The notes under the pieces are model-generated. The model saw nothing but the letters and a program-made list of their open reading frames with translations. It was not told the origin of the DNA and did no database searches. From Salvator merianae (lineage: Eukaryota; Chordata; Lepidosauria; Squamata; Teiidae), in the NCBI GenBank assembly GCA_003586115.2, contig QVOM02000116.1, forward strand, positions 37,038,372 through 37,102,371: DNA of 64,000 nucleotides, read 5' to 3'. Of the stretch, positions 10,234 to 23,600 are shown piece after piece. Both the position numbers and the translations under genes were made by a program. Position 1 is the stretch's first letter; each line of letters starts with the position of its first letter.

Positions 10234-11330
10234 GGGCCTGTTTGCACTTAGTGAGAGGAACATTCCAGGACACTTGGGGCCTGTTCGCACTGCAGCGGTA
10301 GACCGTTCTTAAGCGCTAGCTGGAACGGAGCTTTTGCACTGCCGCGGGCGCGCACCTCACCCGATCCCAACCACTTCGTACCCGATTCGTACCTGATCCT
10401 GGGTAAGGCAAGACAAGTAAAAGCTTGTCTTCATTCCGACCTGTGCGATGGAGCGAAGATCAGGCATGGTGCTTTCACACTCCCGTCCACATTTGAAATG
10501 GTGGCCGGGCGTGGCTGGCGCGGCTGCGCATGCATGGTAAGAAGCTTCACACCCGGGTGCGAAGCTTCACACCCGGGATAGCCCTTTGGGCATGGCAGCC
10601 TAGCTGCCGTTACGAAGCTGGCTCCGTAAGTAGACCTCTGGTTACGAAGCGGAGCTCGATGGTACGAAGCGGAGCTCGATGGTATGGAGTGCGGTACGGA
10701 ACTAGCGGCTGCCATTCGCACTGTTCCCTCTGCTGGTCAGCTTCGGGTCCGTTCCTCTGGCTGGGAGTGCGAAGGGCAGCCAGAGTTCTCCAACCCCTCC
10801 GGTCCGAAGCCAACTACTGGGAACGGTCTACCGAGCTCAGTGCAAAAAGGCCCTTGCTGGAACAGAGCATTCACACCTGTAAATAGTCCCAGCTGACTTG
10901 AAACCTACCAAGGCCCACCTGATGCTCACTTGAAGCCTACCAGCTATGGTCAACTAAATTGTAGTCTGGAAGCTGACTTATGTGATAGGTGCAGATCAGG
11001 AAAGGTGCGCTTGCACCACTTCCTGGTTTGGAATGGTGGCAGGGCGGGGACGGCATGGCCGTGCAGGTACCATCAGACAATTTGGACCCAGGTTTGGACT
11101 TTGGAATCTGGACTCTGGCACCCATTTTGGACACAAATCCAGACCCAGCTCCTCTTGGTTTGGACCCAGCTCCCTAAATAGTGCATTCCTATTTGTACTG
11201 CTCCCCCTGCTGGTCAGCTTGTGAACTGTTCCAGTGCTGACAAGTGCAAACACTCCTCACTGTACCTGATCCTGGCTGTCCTGAACCCTGCTAATTAGAA
11301 CGTTATACTATTGTAAGTGTGAACAGGCCC
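10234..11330. mobile_element. Outer non-autonomous DNA transposon, split by a second element
   Basis: The left end GGGCCTGTTTGCACTTA (10234) and the reverse complement of the right end, GGGCCTGTTCACACTTA (11330), form a terminal inverted repeat. Flanks cat/caa are compatible with a degraded 3-bp target duplication. The element is interrupted at 10277-10853 by another element. A diverged sibling at 31065-31572 lacks that insertion and aligns across the junction, which shows the original continuity. No transposase is encoded. Confidence 0.75.
10277..10853. mobile_element. Inner nested non-autonomous DNA transposon, 577 bp
   Basis: The ends are GGGCCTGTTCGCACTG (10277) and, reverse-complemented, GGGCCTTTTTGCACTGAG (10853). 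A perfect 3-bp duplication, ttg, lies on each side (10274-10276, 10854-10856). Internally it is CpG-rich with repeated tacgaagc words, e.g. twice within 10650-10682. A second copy in the opposite orientation is at 28721-29330. There is no coding capacity for a transposase. Confidence 0.85.
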
Positions 11331-11663
11331 CAAGTATCTCTGATAGCTTTTTGGATGCATCAATTATTGAAGTCTGTGGTGCAAAATAATCTATGTCTCT
11401 TTCAGAACCTGGGTGTTACAGAGTTTTCTAGGAAAACGAAATTAAATATTTAAACAGATCTTACAGAATATTGCTATGAGGAAAGATGACTCTCCTTTTT
11501 TCGCACTTGTGAAAAGGATGTCTCTGGAACAAGACAGGGTGCCTCTGTAACAGGACAGGGCTGTCAGCTTTGGGATGGTTTGTCCTGCCAAAACTCCATG
11601 GGGGACTTATGAGTTATTTTCAAATATCTGCCCTAGTAGGTGGTAGTACCCTTCTGGCCCAGG

Positions 11664-12094
11664 CACTGGCGTAGCAAGGGGGGGCGCGGGTGGCGGTGCG
11701 CACTGGGTGGCGCCTTGTTGGGGGCGGCGCCCGCCTTTGACTTGGGCCCTCCCGCCCGCCCTGTGTCCGGTTTGCCTTTAGTCGGCTTACCGGTACGCTC
11801 GCTCACCGCGCTCGCCCCGCCCGCCGCTCGCTCACCGCGCTCGCCCCGCCCGCCGCTCGCTCACTGCGCTCGCCCCGCCCGCCGCTCGCTCACTGCGCTC
11901 GCCCCGCCCGCCGCTCGCTCACTGCGCTCGCCCCGCCCGCCGCTCGCTCGCCGTGCCTGCTGGCGTGCGCGCGCGCGGCCATCATCACGGCAAGTAGGCA
12001 GCTGCAGGGCGGGGCGTCCTGCAGGGCGGGGCGCCCTGCTCGGCTTCCGCCGTTTGGTCCGCCCCGGGCGGCGGATCATGTAGCTACACCACTG
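11664..12094. mobile_element. hAT-like non-autonomous element with internal 29-bp array
   Basis: Terminal inverted repeats CACTGGCGTAGC / GTAGCTACACCACTG are flanked by a perfect 8-bp duplication, ggcccagg (11656-11663 and 12095-12102), as expected for hAT insertions. The interior is extremely GC-rich and holds a 29-bp tandem array. Related copies lie at 42107-42416 and 55875-56135. The open frames across it are products of base composition and are not genes. Confidence 0.85.
11811..11955. repeat. 29-bp tandem repeat, about 5 copies, inside the hAT-like element
   Basis: The unit begins ctcgccccgcccgccgctcg and ends ctcactgcg, repeating with a 29-bp period from 11811; the last copy is degenerate. 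Copies differ mainly at one C/T position (caccgcg versus cactgcg). Confidence 0.85.
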
Positions 12095-12102
12095 GGCCCA
12101 GG

Positions 12103-15100
12103 CAAGACTAGGTGTGATGTGAAACTGCCAGGAGATCCAAGTGCTGTAGCTAAGGCTGAAAATCTGGTGGGTATTCCAGGAAAAGGCAATGGGATATCAC
12201 TTCTGTACTATTGGGGGAAAACCCCCACAATAGATATTTTATATAGTCATCAGGATTTGAGCTTGACTTGAAGACACCACAACTATCCATGATTAGCATT
12301 CAAATGTCAATGGCATGAGTTCGCTGGGGTAAAGAGATTTTTGACACACATGCACACATTGATTTTCTCTTTTGTCTAAATAAGTGTAAGTAGACAGATT
12401 TGTTCTCATACACTTTCGTGGTGTTAGTGGCTACAACTAAAGCTCTTGGTAAAAAGCTACTTTATTTTTTCTGATGTGGAAACTAACAAACGGTACAATT
12501 TTAAATAAGAAATCTCTTGCACATGTCTAAATCAGTAGTGAATATTACATGATAATATGTTCTGGTAAACTGAATATGTAGTTGTTTTTAATTTTTTTAT
12601 TATAGAATTGCCCAGGAAGCAAATTTTTTGTTTGAAATGCGTTGTACACATATTGACTTGATATTTAAATATTTTTATACATAGGATACCCCATAGCAAC
12701 TTGAGACTTGTGTTTCTTTCTGCTTTTGATGTGTGCGCGTGCATAGAAAAAAATAACCATTTTGTTTATCCTTTTGCAATTAATGTCTTCATTTCCATAA
12801 TCTACTGTATTTCTTTCCTTGAAATTTTTTCCCATTATCTTGAATAATTTAAAAGTAATGCATAGAAAAGGTAAAGGATATTTGCTCACTTTATGGTCCT
12901 TCACTGATTTTAGCTTGGATCAATATGGATATTGTATCTAACCTGCCTACATACAAGTTTTAACCTCACTTCAATCAACTTCAGAGTGATGAGAACACAA
13001 AAGCAAAGCAACAAGCACATTTTTTCCCCACATTATCCACTCCAAAGGTGGATTTTCTCGGTTGGATAATACAGAAGGAAAACAACCTGTCACTTTGTGG
13101 GTAAGTTGTCTTCACTCTGGAAGTTCATTGAAAAGGGAATAAAAGTTAGGTGTAACTGGGCCCTTTGGTGTTTCTGAACTCTCATTTCTTACTGCAGATG
13201 GAAGTCTTTCTGTCTAAAGAGAGATCCCATGATCTGGTTCCACCCTTCATCTGCTTCATTTTCATGTTGTGACCTCCAAATCTGAATTTGGGGAGGCTTG
13301 TTTGGGTGTTCCAGCGCAGGGCAAGATAGCTGTAAAGGGCTCTTTCTCAATCTGCCAGATTATTTCATTGGATTGTGTCATGTGATTGCTGTAACCTGCA
13401 AGCACTCTCTTTCATAACATTTGCTGATGGAATAGGATTACCCTGCAAGGTTCCATTTCTTATTTAAATGATGATGTTTAATTTTGGCTTTTATATTCCA
13501 CTTTTCTTCCAAAAAGCTCAAGACATTAGATATTATGGTTCTGGTTTATTTTAAGAACATCCCTGTAAGGTGTGTTCTCAGCTTTCATTTCTCAGTCATG
13601 GCAAAATTCCTCCAAAGACTGTGGATTATAACATGCCTTACTATAGCGCAATTTGCAAAGAGGTGGTTCTTTAAAATACCTTTTAAAAACAGAGGCAAAT
13701 GCCACAGACAAGGTAACACAACTATGCACTGTTAATTTCTAAACTTTTTCCTGCTTTAGCTTTACTGTTCAAGATGCTTTATATACTGCCAAGGTACAGA
13801 CACCTCTAGACCATAGAACTGGACATGGGCAATATAAATATGATTGGCACATAGGTTGCAGGGAAGCGGACCAGGAAGCCTGAAGCCTTGTACCAAACCA
13901 GAATCCATTTGGATCATTGGGACTCATATTGGAAAAATAGGCCTGATTTTAAACACAATAAGAAATTTAGCAAAATATTCTGTTTGCGCCCATAGCAGGG
14001 ACTTGGAAAAGACATCTGCATAAGAGCAGAAGCTGACTCAGGAGATAATCCACTTAGATGGCTTGACAGCAGTTGATGTGTTCTTGGACAGAGTTTTAAA
14101 AAGATAATACTAAAAGCTGTTTGGCATCCCAGACCAATTTATTGTTAACAGAATGCCTTGAAAAGACAGCCGAGAAGACTCGAATTAAGAATGCAAGACA
14201 GGAGCATTGAAATCTGATTGGGAACTGGTTCCAACCAGTGATTAGCTTTTGTTTAAGGTAAATGTCACCCATCTAAACCCATCAACACTGTCCAGAGGTG
14301 TGCACTTCCAGCTGGACACATCTACCTGGTGGAAGTACCTTATTTGGGCAATCGTTACATAAGCACGTCATCTGTCCCCCGACTCACATTTTTCCCACCA
14401 GAGCTCACTCATTGATTTGCACTGATACGTGTGTCAATCTGGGCAGGACCTAGAATTAGGGATAGTCCCAGGATCCAGATGTGCATAAAAATGCACACCA
14501 GGAGCAGTCCAGTACGATTGTCATCACCCCTCTACCTCCAAGATGCATGCTGCTGTTATCTGGAACTGCTGATGTCCTAATGCAAGAAGGTCTGCTCTGC
14601 TCCGCCTGCTATTTTGCCTGCTATCCTGCTGCCTCAGCCCAAAGCAGCTATGCTTTACTTTGACTCTGATCTGTGCCTTGGCTAGGGTATACAGCCAAAG
14701 AACTGATACAGAGTTGCACTCTTCTGCACAGAGCACGAGCCCCTTTGTGGCAACAAAAGGATCTCTCTTTTATTCTTTATAAATTGCCAACTAGGCTAAT
14801 AAGATAACAACAACAACAACAACAACATTTATTTATAACACCCCTTTCACCAAAGGGCAGAACAACAAACATATACAATTAATATATTATAAAATTAAAT
14901 GCTATATATATAAATCAATAAATTCTAGATAAGTACTGTACACTAGTATACTAGTAAAATTTTGGACTGCATGTATTTACCAGGAATTATTTTGTTAATT
15001 ATTTTGTTTATCAGAAGTGTTGCAATTTCTTTCTGTGGTAGCAATTAGACAGTATTTCATTTATGCATGTTTGATTTTTCTGCACCTTTGCTTTGGTTCA

Positions 15101-15230
15101 GATCTTCCAGAACATAATCAGGCGAAGAAAAAGCAATTATCCCTTTGGGCTGGGGAGATTCACACTGGAACAGGACAGGGCATATTAAATAGAAGCCCTT
15201 TCTGCACGGGGCCTTATTCTGGATTAAGGT
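12103..15230. other. Intergenic AT-rich DNA, no gene seen
   Basis: No gene-like frame is present. There is an (AAC)n run at about 14806-14827 followed by an 'atttatttata' motif typical of a LINE/SINE 3' tail read in reverse. A stretch at about 12960-13130 resembles one at 43030-43210, with 'ggattttct' and 'aaaatccacc' type arms, and may be a diverged interspersed repeat. Confidence 0.6.
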
Positions 15231-15233
15231 AAC

Positions 15234-15345
15234 AAAGTACACTTAGTCTACAAAAGCTCGTGCTACCAACTTCTTTCTCTCATTTAGTCTCTAAGGAACT
15301 ACTTGCTTAGTGATCCAGACTAATACAACTACATCTTTGAATTCT
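15234..15345. repeat. SINE-like fragment
   Basis: The words 'ctacaaaagctcgtgctacc' and 'agtctctaaggaactac' recur in reverse orientation at 17781-17885 and partly at 18543-18592. This is a known type of amniote interspersed repeat that reads 'gagcttttgtagac' in the other direction. The family name is not certain. Confidence 0.6.
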
Positions 15346-15439
15346 TCTTTTTTAATGTGTGCAGATGCAGCCACTGGTTCTAATCTGATGCTTTAGCTAT
15401 TTAAATGCACTCTTTTTCAAAGCACAATACCAAGACAGT

Positions 15440-15619
15440 GGTCCTTTCTGCACTTGGCTTTATTCTGGACTATATTCCAGAATAGAGACCTGCTATCCAC
15501 ACACTAGTGCTGATTATAGCAGACCCCAGGTGGGGCCTGGCAGAGTTCATAGTAGTATGCAGATGGCAGATCCCTATTCCAAGATATAATCTGGAGTAAG
15601 GTCAAGTGTAGAAAGAGCC
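15440..15619. mobile_element. MITE, 180 bp, GGTCCTTTCTGCAC ends
   Basis: Inverted ends GGTCCTTTCTGCACTTGGC / TGTAGAAAGAGCC are flanked by agt on both sides (15437-15439, 15620-15622). Inner arms resemble 'ttattctggactatattcc' and 'agatataatctggagtaagg'. Sister copies are at 31650-31829 and 40895-41079, with partial ones near 18755-18800 and 20785-20835. Confidence 0.8.
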
Positions 15620-16076
15620 AGTGTATCTGCACAGTGACCCACTTCTCTGATACTACTTGGTCTGCCTTTATGCATCACTTGCTCCTCTCCAGTGGGAGCT
15701 GCCCAGCCCTCACCAGCTCAGCAGCCCACTGACCAACACAAGTCACATGTAACAGAGGAGATTAATATGTGCCTCCCCCCCCCCCAGTTTTTGCTGCACT
15801 AATACACCTTCAGCCAGAATGGCTAAAGGAAAGGCATGACAAAAGCTATAGCTTAAACACTGTATGATAGGTTGCCTGTTCACTATCCACACTGCAAGAG
15901 GCTGATGCTTAGTTAAAATTAAGCAACTAATCTTCATAACCTGCTCATAAAAATAGTTTTAAATCTGTTTAATATGATATAATAGGACAAGCAAGTAAAG
16001 AATCCAGCATACCTTAAATGTTATACTATTAAATATATATACATATTATGGCCTTGGCATTTTCTTGGTAAGATTG

Positions 16077-17674
16077 TTATATAGTTAATTTTTCCATATT
16101 TACAGCAGACCTAATACTTTCATCTGAAAAACGATCCTGCCTGTTTGGCAATATGCCACAAGCCCCAAAGAATGTTAAAAATACAGGAATGAACATGAGA
16201 CCATGAGCACACCCCAAGAAGATGACAAGAAACATAATCTTAAAGAAGGTTCTGAAAATGTACGCTGATGAAACGCACAGCACAAGCACTCCGATTACAG
16301 TGGAAAGAGCTCCCTGCAAAACTGGATAACCGAGGCGATAGAGAGCATCCACTGCCTTATCATTCACGTTGGATTTCTCACTAGAAACAAAGGCGTAAGA
16401 AATGTGGGCAGAGAAGTCCACGGAAAACCCTATGCAAATAACAAGGTTGATCATGGATATGGAGTCAAGGCTGACATTCCAAAAGGCCATGAACCCAGAC
16501 ACACCAACAATAACAGATGCAATAGCAAAAGTCACCCACAAAGAGCAAAGAGGATTGGGAATCAGGAGCAAGGAGATAAGTAACATGGCTCCTGCGGCAA
16601 CCACCACATTTTGAATGGTGTTCCGAGCTATTACAATATATTGATCGAAGTATATAAAAGCTGGATGATAAACCATTAGCGGAATACTACAGTCTTTAGC
16701 AAGGCGTCTCAGTAGATTTAAAAGCATTCTCTCATCCGTTGCAGTAGTGACATTAACGGTCTGTATGTAAAAACGTGACACTGATATTTCTCTGGAAGTG
16801 ATGTTAATATCCCACCTAGACTCTGGATGTACTGTGAAGAGAATAGGCATATTGTCAATGAAAACTTTCTGATCGTCTATGTTTAAAGCCAAACGGCGTG
16901 CGATAGTTTCATAAATTCTCAGCCATGACTCTGACAAGTCCTTGTTCACATAGGAAGAATTTTCAAATGACTCCATGCACTTCTCAAGGTCGGCACGAAC
17001 CGACGGATTCCAATATGGGACACTTTCAGAAACAATGACCATGACGCGAGGGCCGTACTCAGAAAAATATTCATCTTCCCAGTCATAATACTGAATTACA
17101 TAAGAATCATCCGTGGCAAGATTCCGAAGATCTATACCTTCTTCAACCCGTAAACACCCGTAAATACAGCTACCCAGATACGCAAGGTATAGGATGACCA
17201 CAAATACCTTGCTCCACGTGTGCATAAGAAAAGGACCATAATGTTCTCTAAAGAATCCATTCACAGGATGTTCTATTTCTTCCCCAGAGGACTCATCAAA
17301 AGAACCTCCTGTGCAGCACATGGCATATAGGCAGCTGCGAGATGGCTGAGGCTCAGCTTCTAATCTCATGAAGGTGAGGTAATGTCTGTTGCTTTCTTCT
17401 CTTTTACCATTCAGAGCTAGAACGGCCCCCAAAAATGTCAGGTTATAAAAGTAGCAGAAGATGAAAGCGGTTCCTGTGTAGAGGCAGAAGGACTGAACCG
17501 AAGGGAACTCTGTCGCAATTCCAATGTAGAAGGCTAAAACGTCTGTGAGAGAGGTGATAGTGATGGACACAGCTGCCTCTGCGTAAGTGTCAGCCATCCG
17601 ATCTCTGATTTTGTCTTTCACTTTAGTTTGCTGCCAGCAGGACACCATGATGAACATGTCATCAACACCAACTC
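16077..17674 (-). CDS. PTCHD3: PTCHD3-like A, exon 4 (terminal)
   Basis: The exon begins after acceptor cttccacag with GA-GTT, completing GVGVDDMFIM. It encodes TM4-6, the second ectodomain (WxxSVRADLEKCMESFEN segment) and TM7-12, with the C-terminus ending NMEKLTI. The open frame continues upstream to 17900 only because intron 3, including a SINE, happens to be open. A tract at 16494-16575 is base-identical to copy B. Confidence 0.92.
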
Positions 17675-20600
17675 CTGTGGAAGGAAAAGTACAGGATATA
17701 CACCTCAGTTCTGATTTAACTAGGCAAAGTAAAACATGACAAAATATGCCATGTGCATTAACAGTCAAAGCAGTAAAATTCAAAGATGTAGCCATGTTAG
17801 TCTGGATCAGTAAGCAAGGGTGTCTAGTAGTGCCTTGGAGACTAACAGAGAGAAAGAAGTTGGTAGCATGAGCTTTTGTAGACATAGCTGACTTTATCAA
17901 CCTTCACTCCAAGCATCTGATTAAAACCTGTTGGTGTTTACCAGCCTAGTATGGTAAAGGCCTAGACTGATAAAAACCCAGCACAGTGTTGGCCATCTGC
18001 ACATCAAGTGCTGGAACAGCCTTGTACTGGACCATCAGCACATGAAGTGCAGGGGCCTTTCTGCACTTTCTACCTTAGAATGGGATAATTATAGTCCAGC
18101 TGCTCCTGGTACAGCTGTGGAATGCTTCACAGCTGTACCAGGAGCAGCTGGACTATAATAATCCCATTCTAAGGTAGAAAGTGCAGAAAGGCCCCAGATG
18201 TCCAGGCCAGCATAGGCCAGATCACCATGGCAATGGCTACTGCAACATCTGGCACATGCCTGGACATTGCCATGGTGATCAGGATGCATCACGCAACTGT
18301 GCAGCCACAGCCACAGCCACACCACCACAACCACTCACAGCACTGCACCCGGAAGAGGGTGCAGACGCTACTGACTGGGAGCAATCTAGATGCTTCCAGT
18401 CAAGCTGTGGACAATGTTTTAGTTTACCTCAGGTAGTTGGCTTCAGGAACAGCTGGGAGAGCTCCAGGATGCGGCAGTGGAATGCAGACAGGCCAGTCTA
18501 GTGAGCGTCCAATTGCTCACTAGAAGGTAAGTGCAAACAGGTCCTTAATCTACAAAAGCTCGTGCTACCAACATCTTTCTCTTTTGTTAGTCAAAGCAGT
18601 AGTGGTAGTAATTTAGAAGGATGAAAAGAAAGAGCAGGGTTCAATACCATATATGCAAAACAAGCTTTTTTCTCTTCTCCATTTCATTCCACTCCAATCC
18701 TGCAGGGTAGCCCTACTAGTATTCTTAAGCCTCTTCTCACAGCCTTAGGCCCTTTCTGCACTGGGCTTTTCTGGGATATATCCTGGAATAAGTCCGAGTG
18801 GACAGATGGACACCCTGGATATGGATTCCTAAACTGCATCATTATATTGACAAATTTATAATGGCATTATAATGTCTTAGATTATGCTTGCTTTTAACTT
18901 TCTTTCTGCATTTGTACATCACCTTGGCTTGATTCTAAGAAAGTCTAATAATAAATATCATATGCTAGAAAAAAAAAAGGTTTTCGCCTGTCATTTAAAA
19001 ATCTTAAATCTGGTGCCAAGGGAGCATTCTTGGGGGAAAATTTCTACAATTGAGGGACACCCTTGAAAAAGCCCAATCCTTGGTTATCAACCTTCAGGAC
19101 AGGTAATGGATGAAAAAATAGATATTATTGGCATAACTGAAACCTAGTGGACTGATGAAAACTAACAGGATATAGCTATTCCAGGCTACAAACTCTACAG
19201 GAAAAAGTGAATTGGAGGTGGTGTAGCCTTGTACATTAAAGAAGATATAAAACCTAATAAACACAAACATGTAGGTGAATCAGAGCCTTCCACAGGCGTG
19301 CACAGGCGATCGCACAGGCACAATCGGGCAGTTGTGCAAGCCTGGTTGGCACGACAAGTGCGAAAGCACTTTACCAAGAGCTGCTGCTTCCAGCTGCTCA
19401 GGCCTCTGCAAAGTGCGGAAGTACTTTGCTAGCAAGAATCCCTGATGCTTGCTAGCACAAAGTACGAACAGGCCCCAGATGGCATTCATCTGAGAATTCC
19501 TAAAGAACGCAGATGTAAGACTGCTGATCTTCTAGCAAAAATGTGTAATCTTTCCCTAAGATTAGGCTTTGTACTTGAACACTGGAAGGTGGTAAATGTA
19601 ATACCAAACTTCAAAAATGGATCCAGGGGTCATCCAGGAAATTACATCACTTCCAGGAAAGGTGATGGAGCCATCATTACAAATAGTGCACACATAAAGC
19701 ACTGCTGAAGGAAAATCAGCATGGCTTCCACAAAGGTAAATTATGACTTACTAACTTGTTAGAATTCTTTGGGAGTGTCAATAAGAATGTGGAAAATGGT
19801 GATCCAGTTGACATTGTCTATCTGGACTTTCAGAAGACTTTGCTATTGAATAAACTCATCAGCCATGGAATAAGAGTTCTGTCCTAGACTGGTAACTGGC
19901 TGAAGGACAGAAAACAGAGAGTAGTAATCAATGGGAAATTCTGCTAGTGAAGGGATGTAAAAAGGTGCTCGACAACCTTATCAGGAGGTGATAGTCACTG
20001 CCTGAAAAGATGTACTTGCACTTACTTGTACATTGCGGCCTCCAGGCTGGTGCAATACACCGATCACGCAATCCAGTTTAATCAGGCCTGTGCAATCCGG
20101 CCTGGGCAACGCCCCCATTAGGGCATCACACAGGCCCGATTGGGCAACAGTGCACGTGCATGCCCGACTGATGCACAGTGCTGCTGGTCGCTATGGCCGC
20201 GGCTGGGTGCTTCCCAGCTGCTGCCATGGCAAGGATCGGGCAACAGCTACCGGCATTCACACCACAAATGCTGGTAACTGGCTTCAGGTAAGGTTTCTGG
20301 CCACGCAGTGCGGACGGTGGTCTATTCCACCTTAGAATGGGATAATTATCTTATTCTAAGGTGGAAGGTACAAAAGGCCCACTGTGTGAGACAGGATGCT
20401 GGACTAGAAGAATGGGGACTGATCCAGCAGGGCGCCTCTTATGTTCCAAACAAGATGAGTGGCCGGGTGAGATCAAAAGGACTATCAAAATGCCCTTGGG
20501 AGAGCTGCAAACCCTTATTAAAGACAAGTCAAAACAGAAGCAAGCCCAACACGACTGCTGCTAACACAAGAAATGTGGCGTTTCAGCTAACCTTCTCTCC

Positions 20601-23600
20601 TAATGCATCTTTTCTCCTAATACTGAATGTCTGAGACAGGAAATGGGTTGCTTTCTAAAGTTCCGTGCAGCACTTAGCAATTGTAAGTAGTTTATAAATA
20701 AATAATGAGGAAAATATCTAGCAAAACCATGCTGGCAGCTGTGGTGGATAGTTCAGCTCATGAAAGACAGTGGGCTTGTCCCTATTCCAGGATATAATCT
20801 GGGTTAATGTGCAGTGTAGAAAGAGCCAGAGTTAATAAAAGGAATGCACAGATGTGTTTTTTCATCCCGATCTAGAATTATCCACTGAAAGCCTAAGGGA
20901 GATTCTTCAGTGGCTGGGGGTGAGGCCTCCTTAGATCATACCAGTGTGCAAAAGGGAGGCTCCTAGGACACTTGCTGGGCTGGTATACTGGTCAGTGCAG
21001 AATCACCCCAAATGGGAACGGAAGAAACGTGTGCTTTTGTTGACTTACCGAGTATAAGAAATGGCGCATTTGCAGCTGTGACCACAAAGGGTACCCCGCA
21101 AAGGAGCAGGAGACCAAAGCTGCTGGCCACAGCTAAGCCTGATGATAGCACCCCAAAAAATGCAACCCATACTTTTGATCGAACACAGTCCAGCCTGTAA
21201 AACAAATGGGGAAGAACATAAACAAATGTTGTGTTTCATTGCATATATAGCTATCCCTTGAACAACACTACATTATTATAGTAGAATACAAGAATGTTGG
21301 GTTATGAGTTGCAGACGGAACTTCTATACATAATACAAAAGATATCAATTGCTTATTAACCCTCAGCAGTGTGGGTGCCAAGTTAGGCAATTTGTGGATG
21401 ATGGAATTGTTTTGCGTTTGCTTTCCCAGTCACTGCAGACAATAAATGACTCTGATTTCTACAGGGATTTTTTCCCCCCCGGGGTGTATTCTAAAACTGT
21501 AAAATTTTACTGTGGAAGTGTATCAAAAAGTTGGCATAATGAGAAGGTTATTGACAATGAAGGATTCATTAAACTAGAAATAGAATTTTGCAAGCTCAGC
21601 CACATCAAATTGTAGAACCCGGAAGAGGATGTGGAACTGCCATCCCAGGAGCAATCCAGTTGCTCCTGATCAGCCTGTAGACTGATTTTTAGTTGTCCAC
21701 AGCTGGATTGCGCCAGGGAGGGCTGAGACAACTCCAGTTGAGCTGCACCAGTGGCAGCGGTCCAAAGAGTGGCACGGATTGCTCCATCAGGTAAGTGCAA
21801 ACAGGTTGTAAGCTCTCTGGGTTTTTTTCTAATGGAGAACATTGCTAAGCTTTATGCTGGAGAATGGAATGTGGGACATAGTAGCTTTAGAGCTATATAT
21901 GTAACTAGACTCCAGTTGCTAGACTGACATGGTTTTGATTCCAAAACCCTGTTTCTCAAAGAGGAGAGCCCCAATGCACCGGCCATAAAGAGTCTTGCCA
22001 TCTGCTTTGGTTATTCTCACTACATTACTACATAATCTTTTTTTTTTTTTTAATTTTATACAAAATATAAATCCACACCTTCATTCAGCTGGGTATCTTT
22101 TTCCAAGCACCAGGCACCTTTTTACCTATCATTTACCAAACTGATTGTGAAATACAGTAACACCCCGTTTTAAGCAAATTTAGTCTGTGTGATTTCAATA
22201 TAACACGATTTACTGATACCTTGTTTCAGTATTAACCGTTGCTGTTTCACTTTAATGCATTTTCCCTAACATTTAAGGTCTACTATGTAACACAAGTTTC
22301 ACTTTAAGTGGCGACTTGCCAGAACAGAATTCTCACATTACATGGGGCCTTACTGTATAGTATGGTAGATGCTTTGACTTTCTCCATACCCAGGGAACTA
22401 TCATTTCTTTATACAATGGTTCCTGCAGCTTCAATTATTCTATTCTGGTTTCGCTAAAGGTGCCTCCAGACAGTGAGAGCAAATTGTGGGATCTTGTTTA
22501 GATCCCAGAATTGCTTCTCACCACCCGCCAAATGACAGGAGGCAATCCCAGGACAAACCTGGCTCTTACTTCATCTGTCCATCCTTTGTGGAACTGTGCT
22601 CTTGCAAAAGTACCCCTATGATAGGAAGTGCCTGCCCACTTCGCTTTTTTTTTTTTTTTAACACTTCCTGCCTACGGGTCCTTTGCAAGAGCAGTGATGC
22701 CGAAAAGAAACAACAGAGAAAGTAAGCAATCCTGCATGATGGAAAACTTGGCATCACAGCTGGATTTTCTGAAATGCCTCTATAGCGCATTTTTGGTAGA
22801 CTATCCCTGGGGTATATTGGGATCACCCTGGGTATGTGCAAGAGCAGTGATGCTGTGAAGAAACAACAAAAAAGGTAAAATTGTATTTTTTAAACCACAT
22901 CTGGAGTGAATGAATGACTTTCTGGAAATCATTGTAATCTTCAATTTGTTTTCTTCTTCAGAGTAATTTCTGTAACACTGGACAACATAGTCTTTATTCT
23001 GGAACAGCTCCATATTCCCCTCAAGGTTGTAAGAGGACAGATGTCCTGATAAGCCACATACTTAGGCTGGTCAAATTCAAAAAACTTAATTTTTGCCAGA
23101 TCAGAACCAATAATTATCTGAGTAAGCAGTTACTGATTGACTGTTTATTCCAACAGCCTGCAGATTTGGAACAGAGGAAGAAGGAGGCTTTGAATGGAAA
23201 CTTCCTTTTGAACTTCCTATTTGTTGTAGATCAAAACATTGCTTGGGGAGAACAAAGAAGGACTTCCAACTGAAGTTTCTTCTTCCCGTTCCCTCATGGG
23301 AAACTCTGCAAGTCACCACTGATTTGTGTCAGAAAGATTCCATTACAAGTTTGCTTTTAAAGAAATCACTGCTCCATATAATTTTCTGATAAAGCCTTAT
23401 GCTTACTGACTGTAATACTGGGTTTTTTTAATTTTACTGTATTTATATCCTGCCTGTCACCTGAATATCTTAGGGCAGTTCATGATATTCAATAAAAAGT
23501 CAAAAAGAACAACCTGCAGGAGTTCTCAGACTGTCTGGTGTGGCTTGGCCCTTTGCTGCTCAAGAACTCCCTGTGGTTCCAGATGCAGTTGCCTAGGCCC

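Noticed and set aside
11640..12083. 147-codon Ala/Arg/Pro-rich frame
   Set aside because: It reads through the 29-bp GC-rich array of a transposon.
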